Assembly (NCBI GenBank): GCA_002405995.1 | Contig: DHMW01000083.1 | Coordinates: forward strand, 16,879-31,163 | Direction: 5' to 3' | Length of the DNA: 14,285 bases | Source: Oscillospiraceae bacterium UBA4632 | GTDB taxonomy: Bacteria; Bacillota; Clostridia; Oscillospirales; Oscillospiraceae | Shown here: piece after piece, positions 1 through 7,200 of the stretch | How positions within the stretch are numbered: the stretch's first letter is position 1 | How the letters are laid out: each line of letters opens with the position of its first letter | Program-made: the position numbers and the translations under genes | The notes under the pieces: model-generated | What the model was told of the DNA's origin: nothing | What the model saw: only the letters and a program-made list of their open reading frames with translations | Database searches by the model: none

Positions 1-605
1 CGCAGCGCGCGCAGCACGGCGGCGGCGTCCGCGCTGCCGCCGGCCATACCGGCTTCGGACGGGATGCGCTTTCGGAGCGCAATGTCGATGCCGCCGCGAT
101 AGTCCATCGCCTCGCAGAAGGCCTTCGCCGCCTTGACGGCAAGATTGCGCTCGTCACAGGGGAGGTCTGCGCCCTCTACACGGCAGCGGATGCCGATTCC
201 GTCCGCGAGCGTGACGGTCACGTCGTCGTGGAGCGAGACGGTCTGCATGACCATCTGCATCTCGTGATAGCCGTCCGGGCGCCTGCCCAAAATATCAAGT
301 GTCAGGTTGAGCTTGGCGTAGGCGGGGACGGTGAGCGTACGGGGCGGGTCATCCGCCGGCGCATCCAGCGCCTTGCCGCAGTGGGGGCAGTAGGTCAGAC
401 CGCCCTCTCGCCCGAGGTGCCGCCCGCAGTGCGGGCAGCGGTAATAGAGGAGCTGTGCCGCAAGACCGCTGAAAACGATCAGCGTGCCGATCGCCAGGCA
501 CAGCTCGCTCTGCCCGACGACGCCGACGAGAAAACCGAGTGCAAAGAGCGCAAACATCGCGGTGCGCGCGCTGCGGTGGTCGATCAAAGGCTTTTTGCCG
601 TTCAT
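1..605 (-). CDS. ispE: Two-TM zinc-ribbon module fused in frame to 4-diphosphocytidyl-2-C-methyl-D-erythritol kinase (IspE), partial
   Basis: The frame reads from ATG at 603-605 without a stop to the left edge: 201 codons seen, C-terminus missing. Residues 1-55 hold two hydrophobic segments (about 17-32 and 36-54). Residues 57-76 form a zinc ribbon with two CPHC knuckles (C57/C60, C73/C76). From about residue 92 the protein is IspE: PAYAKLNLTL (94-103) with the substrate-site lysine K98, DGYHE (111-115), and the GHMP-kinase ATP loop AGMAGGSADAA (185-195). IspE phosphorylates CDP-methylerythritol with ATP in the non-mevalonate isoprenoid pathway and is normally a soluble protein starting just before PAYAK. 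I found no in-frame ATG, GTG or TTG with a ribosome-binding site between the ribbon and PAYAK, whereas AGGAGG lies 6 nt before the ATG at 605. The start is 15 nt after the stop of the upstream gene, so the two are probably co-transcribed. IspE identity is firm; that the fusion is biologically real is likely but unproven. Confidence 0.85.
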   Translation of the reverse strand, partial: MNGKKPLIDHRSARTAMFALFALGFLVGVVGQSELCLAIGTLIVFSGLAAQLLYYRCPHCGRHLGREGGLTYCPHCGKALDAPADDPPRTLTVPAYAKLNLTLDILGRRPDGYHEMQMVMQTVSLHDDVTVTLADGIGIRCRVEGADLPCDERNLAVKAAKAFCEAMDYRGGIDIALRKRIPSEAGMAGGSADAAAVLRAL

Positions 606-620
606 GCCGTCCTCCTGCGT

Positions 621-908
621 TCAGCGCTTTTTCTTTTTGTGCTGGACCTTTTTCTTGTTTTCCGGCTCCGGCTCGCCGGCGACCCATGCGCCGCAGTGCG
701 GGCAGCGCTTGGGATTGCCGCGGCCGAGCTGCTCGCGGCAGTAGGGGCAGCGGTGGTACATCCACCAGATGACGATCGAGAGCGTCATCATCACAAGTCC
801 GGCGATGGAAATATAGAGATTATCGAATACGGAAACGCCGGCAAGACCGACGACCAGGCCGCCGAAGAGCAGAATGTTCTGCCAGCGGTTTGCGGATTTG
901 AGATCCAT
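621..908 (-). CDS. Small two-TM protein with C-terminal zinc ribbon and lysine-rich tail
   Basis: A 95-residue protein of unknown function. Two membrane segments (about 11-28 and 32-50) are followed by a zinc ribbon, CPYC at 54-57 and CPHC at 69-72, and a very basic tail ending in KKKVQHKKKKR. The ATG at 906-908 is preceded by AGGAGG (916-921). The part YHRCPYCREQLGRG closely resembles YYRCPHCGRHLGRE of the downstream IspE fusion, and the order TM-TM-ribbon is the same, so the two are tandem paralogues. The stop is 15 nt before the fusion gene. The ribbon and tail are probably cytoplasmic and could bind nucleic acid or a protein partner; that is inference. A terminator-like hairpin ends only 17 nt before its start, so its expression may depend on readthrough from the DUF1015 gene. 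Confidence 0.8.
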   Translation of the reverse strand: MDLKSANRWQNILLFGGLVVGLAGVSVFDNLYISIAGLVMMTLSIVIWWMYHRCPYCREQLGRGNPKRCPHCGAWVAGEPEPENKKKVQHKKKKR

Positions 909-925
909 GGTAAGTCCTCCTGAGC

Positions 926-951
926 AAAAAAGCGCCTCGCGGCGCTTTTTT
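926..951 (-). terminator. Intrinsic terminator after the DUF1015 gene, abutting the next ribosome-binding site
   Basis: Perfect 11-bp inverted repeat: aaaaaagcgcc (926-936) and ggcgctttttt (941-951), with a tcgc loop. On the minus strand the arm ends in six T residues, as in a rho-independent terminator, 17 nt after the DUF1015 stop. It is symmetric and could work in both directions, but no plus-strand gene ends here. The U-tract is followed almost at once by the AGGAGG of the zinc-ribbon gene, so it may act as a partial terminator within one operon. Confidence 0.8.
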
Positions 952-968
952 GTTGTGCTGTAAGCTGG

Positions 969-2252
969 TTATCTGATCTTGCGCGCCTCGACATAGTAGC
1001 GCTTGTCCTGCGCGTGGCCCATGGAGAAGGTCTTGCGCGGCAGAACGCCGTCGGCCATGACGGTCTTGAACAGCTGCTCCTTGCCCATCGCGGGAAGCAG
1101 GAAGCCCATGTTGCCCTCCTTGCTGCCCAGCTCGCGGGTGACCTCGTCGCCGTGGATGTAATCGACCTCGCCGCCGAACTGCTTGAGGTACTCGTCGATG
1201 AAGGCCTGCAGCGTGCCGACGGCGAGCTGGACCTTCGGGTCGGGAACGGTGATAAAATCATCGTGGCCGTTCCAGCAGACCTCGATGACGTGGCCTTCGC
1301 CCTTGCCCTCGTGGGCGTTGGGGTAGAACTTTCTGAACTCTTCCATGAACTTTTCGTGGTCCACGCCGAAGAGAACGCGGTGAATGGGTTCGAACTGGAG
1401 CGCGTCGTCGTGGTTGTTCACGACCTCAACGAGCGCGTAGCGGGCGGGCAGGGCGAGGTATTCCTCGGGAGTCTTGCCCTTCTTCTGCTCCTCGTAGCAG
1501 GCCTTGGCGGTGGCGAGGGAGTGGTTGCCGTCGCCGACGGCGAACAGCAGCGGCGCGACGCCGGAGACGCCGTACTTGCTCTGCATCGCCTCGTCAGTCG
1601 TGAGGCCGGTCAGCGCATCGGCGACCGCGTCGATCTGCTCGGCGGAGAGCTTGTAGCCCTTGATGTGGCCGCCGTTTTCCATCAGGTCAAAGTCATAGAC
1701 GGATTCCATCTTGCCGGCAGCGGCGGTCAGCGGCTCGATGACGGTCTTCTCGGGGTCGTCGATCAGCAGCATGACGTGGGGCAGCTCGATGGGGGCGTTG
1801 CGGCGCACGCGCGCGCGCGGGGGGATACGGTCGAGCACGGTGCCCTCCGTCGCGCGGATCAGCGCGCCGGAGCCGGGAGTGAAGTCGTACTGGTCGAGAT
1901 CGACCATACCGATCAGACCGTGGCGGATCTTGCCGTCGCTCTGGCTGCGCTCGATGTAGATCAGAGAATCCTTGAGCGTTTCGAAGATGCCCTCTTCGAG
2001 ATACTTGCTCATGGAGGCGTTGATGTCGGCGATGAATTCATCAACATTGGGCGCTTTGAGATTGGCCTCGGGCAGGATGAGGCGCAGGGTGGACGGCGCG
2101 TCGCCGACGGTCTTTTCCACGCGCTCCCAATATTCGGGCTCAGAGGTGAACTGGTCGCAGGCGACGACCGCCCACTTGCTCATGTCAACATCCTTCTTGG
2201 GCAGAAGAATGTCGGAGGGGTAAAAGCCAAGCTTGGAAAACTTCTCATTCAT
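969..2252 (-). CDS. DUF1015 family protein
   Basis: A 427-residue soluble protein of the DUF1015 family. Recognisable blocks are the N-terminal WAVVACDQFTSEPEYWERV (27-45), IPPRARVRRNAPIELPHVM (143-161), the family signature VGDGNHSLATAK (239-250), and the C-terminal FSMGHAQDKRYYVEARK (409-425). No membrane segment or signal peptide is seen. The biochemical role is not settled; from memory the family often sits near serine-biosynthesis genes (serA/serC) in Clostridia and has distant relatives with serine-kinase activity, but no such gene is in this window, so I assign no reaction. The ATG at 2250-2252 has AGGAGG at 2261-2266. A sigma-A promoter lies at 2326-2355 and a 9-bp hairpin in the leader. 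The gene is transcribed alone up to the hairpin at 926-951. Confidence 0.9.
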   Translation of the reverse strand: MNEKFSKLGFYPSDILLPKKDVDMSKWAVVACDQFTSEPEYWERVEKTVGDAPSTLRLILPEANLKAPNVDEFIADINASMSKYLEEGIFETLKDSLIYIERSQSDGKIRHGLIGMVDLDQYDFTPGSGALIRATEGTVLDRIPPRARVRRNAPIELPHVMLLIDDPEKTVIEPLTAAAGKMESVYDFDLMENGGHIKGYKLSAEQIDAVADALTGLTTDEAMQSKYGVSGVAPLLFAVGDGNHSLATAKACYEEQKKGKTPEEYLALPARYALVEVVNNHDDALQFEPIHRVLFGVDHEKFMEEFRKFYPNAHEGKGEGHVIEVCWNGHDDFITVPDPKVQLAVGTLQAFIDEYLKQFGGEVDYIHGDEVTRELGSKEGNMGFLLPAMGKEQLFKTVMADGVLPRKTFSMGHAQDKRYYVEARKIR

Positions 2253-2283
2253 GGTGGGTTCCTCCTGATGTTGTTTGGTGAAA

Positions 2284-2305
2284 GGAAAGCGCGGCGGCGC
2301 TTTCC
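2284..2305 (-). repeat. Inverted repeat in the 5' leader of the DUF1015 gene
   Basis: Perfect 9-bp inverted repeat ggaaagcgc (2284-2292) and gcgctttcc (2297-2305) with a 4-nt loop. It lies between the predicted transcription start (about 2319) and the ribosome-binding site (2261-2266), so it would form a stable stem in the leader RNA. On the minus strand it is followed by TTTC, too short a U-tract for a clear terminator. It could be a stabilising leader stem, a weak attenuator or an operator. Confidence 0.5.
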
Positions 2306-2325
2306 GGCGCTGTTGTATCGTTCAA

Positions 2326-2355
2326 ATTATACAATACCTGCGGCGGAAAAAGCAA
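2326..2355 (-). promoter_or_regulatory. Sigma-A-type promoter for the DUF1015 gene
   Basis: On the minus strand a perfect TATAAT lies at 2326-2331, and TTGCTT (2350-2355) is placed 18 nt upstream as a weak -35. The region is the AT-rich part of an otherwise GC-rich divergent intergenic space. The start of transcription would be near 2319, giving a leader of roughly 65 nt. Confidence 0.65.
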
Positions 2356-2400
2356 TACGAAGTGTGCGGAAATCGGCGAAAAACGCTTTACGACAGCAGC

Positions 2401-2415
2401 GCGGCACATTGCCGC
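2401..2415. repeat. Short inverted repeat upstream of the MATE promoter
   Basis: gcggca (2401-2406) and tgccgc (2410-2415) form a 6-bp dyad with a 3-nt centre, ending 2 nt before the -35 of the MATE gene. A second palindrome, cggcgcgccg (2422-2431), lies in the promoter spacer. Both could be regulator-binding sites, but in GC-rich DNA short dyads also arise by chance. Confidence 0.3.
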
Positions 2416-2417
2416 AC

Positions 2418-2446
2418 TTGACGGCGCGCCGCAGGAGTGGTATCCT
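2418..2446 (+). promoter_or_regulatory. Sigma-A-type promoter for the MATE gene
   Basis: TTGACG (2418-2423) and TATCCT (2441-2446) are separated by exactly 17 nt. Transcription would begin near 2453, leaving a leader of about 27 nt before the ATG at 2480. This promoter diverges from the DUF1015 promoter in the same intergenic region. Confidence 0.65.
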
Positions 2447-2479
2447 GAACAGACGACTTCGGAAAGGCGGGGATATGCG

Positions 2480-3859
2480 ATGGACCAGCGCGCGGAACTG
2501 GGGCGGGGAGATGTGAAAGGGCTGCTCTTTTCACTCTCTGTGCCGACGATCACCTCGCAGATCGTCAATATGCTCTACAATCTGGTGGACCGTGTGTTCA
2601 TCGGGCATATGCAGCCTGCGGAAACGGTGGGAAAGCTCGCGCTGACGGGTGTGGGCGTGTGCCTGCCGGTCATTATGGTCATCTCGGCGTTCGCCTCGCT
2701 CATGGCGATCGGCGGCGCGCCGCGCGCCTCCATCGCCGAGGGCGCGGGCGAGAGCGGGAAGTCCGAGCGCATCATGGGCAACTGCCTGACGATGCTCATC
2801 ATCACGGCGCTGGTGCTGACGGTGCTGTTCGAGGCCTTCGCTGAGCCGCTTTTACTGATGTTCGGCGCGAGCGAGAATACCGTTGGCTACGCGCTCGACT
2901 ACATGCGCATCTACGCGCTCGGCACGGTCTTTGTCCAGCTGACGCTCGGCATGAACGCCTATATCACCGCCCAGGGCTTTGCAAAGATCAGCATGGCGAC
3001 GGTGCTGCTCGGCGCGGTGCTCAACACCGCGCTCGATCCGCTGTTTATTTTTGCGCTCGGCATGGGGGTGCGCGGTGCGGCGCTGGCGACGGTGCTGTCG
3101 CAGGCGGCGTCGGCGCTGTGGGTGCTGCGCTTCCTCACGGGGAAGAAAACGCGCTGGCGCTTGAAGCGCGAGAACCTGCGCGTGAGCGCGCAGGTCGTGC
3201 TGCCGTGCATCGCGCTGGGACTGTCGCCGTTTGTAATGCAGTCAACGGAGAGCCTGATCGCCATCTGCTTCAACTCCTCGCTCCTGCGCTGCGGCGGCGA
3301 CATAGCCGTCGGCACGATGACGGTGCTGACGAGCATCATGCAGTTTTCCCATATGCCGCTCCAGGGGCTGACGCAGGGTGCGCAGCCGATCATGAGCTAC
3401 AATTTCGGCGCGAAGAATGCCGGGCGTGTCCGGGAGGCGTTTTTTTGCCTGCTGCGCGCGTGTGTGACGTATTCCATGACGGTCTGGCTGCTGGTGGAGC
3501 TGTTTCCGCGCGCGTTCATTCTGATCTTCAACAGCGACCCTGCGCTGGTGGAGTACGCGGCGCGGGCGGTGCGCGTCTATATGGGGTGCAGCGGTATCTT
3601 CGGCATCCAGATCGCCTGCCAGCAGACGTTCGTGGCGCTCGGCAACGCAAAGACGTCGCTTTTCCTTGCCGTATGGCGCAAGATCATCCTGCTGATTCCG
3701 CTCATCTACATCCTGCCGCACTTTTTCGCGGATAAGGCGTTTGCGGTGTTCCTTGCCGAGCCCGTGGCGGATTTCGGCGCGGTGGCAATGACGAGCGTAC
3801 TGTTCTGCCGCCAGTTCCGCCGCGCGCTGCGCGGGGCAGAGGAAAGGCAGACCATATAA
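2480..3859 (+). CDS. MATE family multidrug efflux transporter
   Basis: A 459-residue polytopic membrane protein with the length and repeat of a MATE antiporter, about twelve membrane segments in two six-helix halves. The N-terminal hallmark NMLYNLVDRVFIGHM (30-44) and the second-half QGAQPIMSYNFGAKN signature are both present; this pattern fits the DinF/MepA-like branch common in Firmicutes. Such proteins export cationic or other amphipathic compounds using a sodium or proton gradient; the substrate cannot be told from sequence. The start ATG at 2480 follows a G-rich ribosome-binding stretch (about 2463-2472) and a promoter at 2418-2446. No regulator gene is adjacent. The gene stands alone and ends inside a bidirectional terminator shared with the DUF378 gene. 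Confidence 0.93.
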   Translation: MDQRAELGRGDVKGLLFSLSVPTITSQIVNMLYNLVDRVFIGHMQPAETVGKLALTGVGVCLPVIMVISAFASLMAIGGAPRASIAEGAGESGKSERIMGNCLTMLIITALVLTVLFEAFAEPLLLMFGASENTVGYALDYMRIYALGTVFVQLTLGMNAYITAQGFAKISMATVLLGAVLNTALDPLFIFALGMGVRGAALATVLSQAASALWVLRFLTGKKTRWRLKRENLRVSAQVVLPCIALGLSPFVMQSTESLIAICFNSSLLRCGGDIAVGTMTVLTSIMQFSHMPLQGLTQGAQPIMSYNFGAKNAGRVREAFFCLLRACVTYSMTVWLLVELFPRAFILIFNSDPALVEYAARAVRVYMGCSGIFGIQIACQQTFVALGNAKTSLFLAVWRKIILLIPLIYILPHFFADKAFAVFLAEPVADFGAVAMTSVLFCRQFRRALRGAEERQTI

Positions 3860-3896
3860 AAAATAAAAGGAGGGCCGCGCCCTCCTTTTATTTTTT
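3858..3896. terminator. Bidirectional terminator between the MATE and DUF378 genes
   Basis: Perfect 17-bp inverted repeat: aaaaaataaaaggaggg (3858-3874) and its complement (3880-3896) around ccgcg. A GC-rich core flanked by A and T tracts gives a U-tailed hairpin on both strands. The TAA of the MATE gene (3857-3859) and the TAA of the DUF378 gene (3895-3897, minus) both overlap the ends of the stem. Confidence 0.95.
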
Positions 3897-4113
3897 ATGC
3901 CTGACCGCCGCTTTCCATCGGCTCGGTCTCGCGAAACAGCATCGTGATGCACCAGATGCCGGCAAGGCCCACGAGCGTGTAGATCACGCGGCTGAGCGTG
4001 CCGGTCTGACCGCCGAACAGGAAGGCGACGCAGTCGAAGCCGAACAGCCCGACGCTGCCCCAGTTGAGCGCGCCGATGATGGAAAGCGTCAGCGCGATCT
4101 TATCGATGACCAT
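3895..4113 (-). CDS. DUF378 family small membrane protein
   Basis: A 72-residue protein of the DUF378 (YuzA-like) family, function unknown. The hallmark IIGALNWGSVGLFGFDCVAFLFGG (residues 12-35, given here as IIGALNWGSVGLFGF then DCVAFLFGG) is intact, with two membrane segments (about 5-33 and 41-60) and a short polar tail. The ATG at 4111-4113 has GGAGGG just upstream (about 4120-4125). The gene is monocistronic and diverges from addB. A CATAAT at 4171-4176 on the minus strand could be a -10 element, but I see no good -35. It ends in the shared hairpin with the MATE gene. Confidence 0.88.
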   Translation of the reverse strand: MVIDKIALTLSIIGALNWGSVGLFGFDCVAFLFGGQTGTLSRVIYTLVGLAGIWCITMLFRETEPMESGGQA

Positions 4114-4196
4114 AAGATACCCTCCTTACTGATGGTTTGGCCGCCGATAGCTTTTCCGCTGCGCGGCGGAATTATGCGCGCGGCGCGCTTTCTCCG

Positions 4197-4225
4197 TTGC
4201 CGGATGGAAAAAGCTGTGATAAAAT
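4197..4225 (+). promoter_or_regulatory. Sigma-A-type promoter for addB-addA
   Basis: TTGCCG (4197-4202) and TAAAAT (4220-4225) with 17 nt between. The predicted transcription start near 4232 rules out the upstream in-frame ATG codons at 4137 and 4224 and supports translation from 4266. Confidence 0.6.
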
Positions 4226-4265
4226 GGAAAAAATACCGAAAAGACAGAAGGGGGGACCTGCCGTG

Positions 4266-7200
4266 ATGCTGCATCTTCTGATGGGCCGTGCGCGCACGGG
4301 AAAATCCGAGCGCATACTGCAAAGGATCGCCGCGCTGGGCGATTCCTCGCAGCAGATCCTGCTCGTGCCGGAGCATGCCTCGCACGTGGCAGAGATGGAC
4401 GTGTGCCGCGCCTGCGGCGATACGGCGTCGCGCCATGCCGAGGTGCTGACCTTCAAGCTGCTTGCCTCGCGCGTGCTGTCGGTCTGCGGCGGCAGCGCGG
4501 AGGTAACGCTGGACAGCGGCGGAAAGCTGCTGACGCTCCAGCGCGCGCTGACGGAGCTTGCGCCGGCGCTGAAGGTCTACCGCAGGGCTTCCCAGCGCGC
4601 CGCATTTCTGAAGGGTCTGCTCGCCGTGATGGAGGAATTGCAGGCCTACGCCGTTGAGCCCGAAGCGCTTGCGCGGCGGGTGGAGGATCTTGCGGGCGAG
4701 AGCGGCGACAAGCTGCGTGACATCGCGCTTTTATACGGCGTGTATCTTGCCAGGCTGAACGCGCCGGGGCGCGATGCACGCGACCGGATGGAGAAGCTGG
4801 AGGAGAATCTGGAGGCGTCGGGCTATATCGACGGAAAGGATATCTTCCTGGACGGCTTTTCCTATTTCACCGGGCGCGAGCTGCGCATCCTGCGCATCCT
4901 GCTGCGGCGCGCGAAGAGCGTGACCGTCACGCTCCTTGGCGACACGCAGGACCGCGGGCTTTTTTCCGAGAGCCTTCGCGTGCGCGAACGGCTCTGCGCC
5001 CTGGCCCGCGACGCGGGAGCCGCCTGCGGGGAGGAGATACTGGAGCCGGGCGAGGCGCGCGGAGCGCTCGAGCATCTGGAGCGCTGCTTTTTCGGCCCTG
5101 CGCGCACGATGGCTGGCGGGGGCGGCGCCGTTGCGCTCTATGAAGCAGGCAGCGCCTACGGCGAGTGCGAGTGGACCGCCGCGCAGATCTTGAAGCTTGT
5201 GCGCGAAAAGGGCTTCCGCTATCGCGATATCACCGTCACCGCGCGCGACCTGGATTCCTATGCGCCCGCGCTGCAAACGGCGTTTGCGCGCTGCGGCATC
5301 CCGCTCTATTATGCCCGCCGCAGCGATATTCTGCAAAGCGGCGTGCTGACGCTGCTGCTGGGCGCGCTGGACGCCGCGAGCGGCGGCTTTGAATACGAGG
5401 ACGTGTTCCGCTGCCTGAAAACAGGGCTTGCGGGGCTTACGCCGGATGAGTGCGACCTGCTTGAAAACTATGCGCTCAAATGGGAGCTGCGCGGCGCGGC
5501 CTGGACGCGCGAGACGCCGTGGACCGCGCATCCGGACGGCTACGGTGCGGACTGGACGGATGAGGCGCGCGCGCGGCTTGACGCGGTCAACGCGCTGCGC
5601 GCGCGTGTGCAGGGGCCGTTTGCGCGTCTGCGCCGCGGCGTGGGCGGCAGCGGCACGGCGGAGGATAAGGTCCGCGCGCTGTATGCCTATCTGGAGGAGA
5701 TCGCGCTGCCGGAGACGCTGGAAGCGCAGACCGCGCAGCTTTTTTCCGCCGGGGACGCCCAGCGCGCGGAGGAAATGGCACAGCTGTGGAGCATTCTCTG
5801 TGGCGTGATGGACCAGTTTGTCTCCATTCTGGGCGGGACGGCGCTGGATGCGGAGGAATTCGCGCAGCTGTTCCGCCTGGTGCTGACGCAGTACAGCGTG
5901 GGCACGATCCCCGTGACGCTCGACGCGGTGAACGTGTGCGAGATGACGCGCAACGACCGCCATACCGTGCGCGCGCTGTTCCTGCTGGGGGCGAACGACG
6001 GCGTGCTGCCAGCGGCGGAAACGGGCGGCGGCGTGCTGCGCGATGAAGAGCGCGAGCTGCTCGAGCAGCGCGAGATCTACCTTGCGCCGCACGGCATGGC
6101 GCAGTTCCATCTGGAGATCCAGAACCTTTACGCCGCGCTTGCCCAGCCGACGGAAAAGTTGACGGTGTCGTATCCGGTATCTGACGGAAAGGGCGCGGAG
6201 CTGCGCCCGTCGTTCGTCGTGGGACGCATCGCGCGGCTGCTGCCGGAGGTGGCGCTCGAGCGGGAGAGCGCGGACAGGGCGTACCGCCTGAGCGGGCGGG
6301 GCGCAGCGCTTGAATACGCCGGCGAGCACATCGACGGCGCGCTGTGGCAGTATTTCGAGGGGCAGGCGGATGCGCAGGAGACGCTCCGGGCGATGCGCGA
6401 GGCATCGCGCTGCACGCGCGGGCGGCTGTCGAAGGAGGCGGTGCGCGCACTTTACGGCAGCACCGTGACACTTTCCGCCTCGCGCATGGATAAGGCGCGC
6501 GCGTGCCACTTCGCCTACTTCATGCGCTACGGCCTGCGCGCGAAGGAGCGCACGGGCGCGGGCTTTGACGCGCCGCAGATCGGCACGTTCGTGCACGATG
6601 TGATGGAGCATACGCTCAGGCGCGCGCGGGAGTGCGGCGGGCTGCACCTGCTGACGAAGGAGCAGCTGCACGTGCTGGTGAACGAGGCGGTGGACGATTA
6701 CACAGGGCGCGTGCTGCCGGATCTTGCGGAGAAGTCTGCGCGCTTCCGCTATCTCTTTGACCGCCTCTGCGCCACGGTGCAGCGCATCATGGACGAGGTG
6801 GCGGACGAGCTTGCCTGTTCGGACTTTGAGCCGCTGGCGTTCGAGCTTTCCTTCGGCCCCGGCGGGCAGCTGCCTGCCATCGCCATCGAGGAAAACGGCG
6901 CCGCTGCGCGGCTCGTCGGCAAGGTGGACCGCGTGGACGGCTGGCTGCACGACGGCAGGCTTTACCTGCGCGTGGTGGACTATAAGACCGGACGGAAAAG
7001 CTTTGACCTTGCCGAGCTGCGTTACGGGCTGGGATTGCAGATGCTGCTCTATCTTTTTGCACTGGAGGAGCGCGGGCGTGCGCTGTTCGGCGGATATGAG
7101 ATCGTTCCGGCGGGCGTTCTGTACACGCCCGCGCGCGAGCCGCTGCTGCGCTGCGCGCGCGATACGGCGCCGGACAAGATCGAGCGGGCGCTGAAAAAGG

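Noticed and set aside
1014..2516. A 500-codon plus-strand frame opposite the DUF1015 gene
   Set aside because: Shadow of DUF1015 with low-complexity Val/Ala/Asp/Gly content; it also runs across the divergent promoter region and into the MATE gene.
5500..5660. Dense gcgcgc-rich stretches in addB resembling repeats
   Set aside because: They reflect Ala/Arg-rich coding sequence with GC-biased codons; no repeat unit of regular length or spacing is seen, and the addB frame is continuous.
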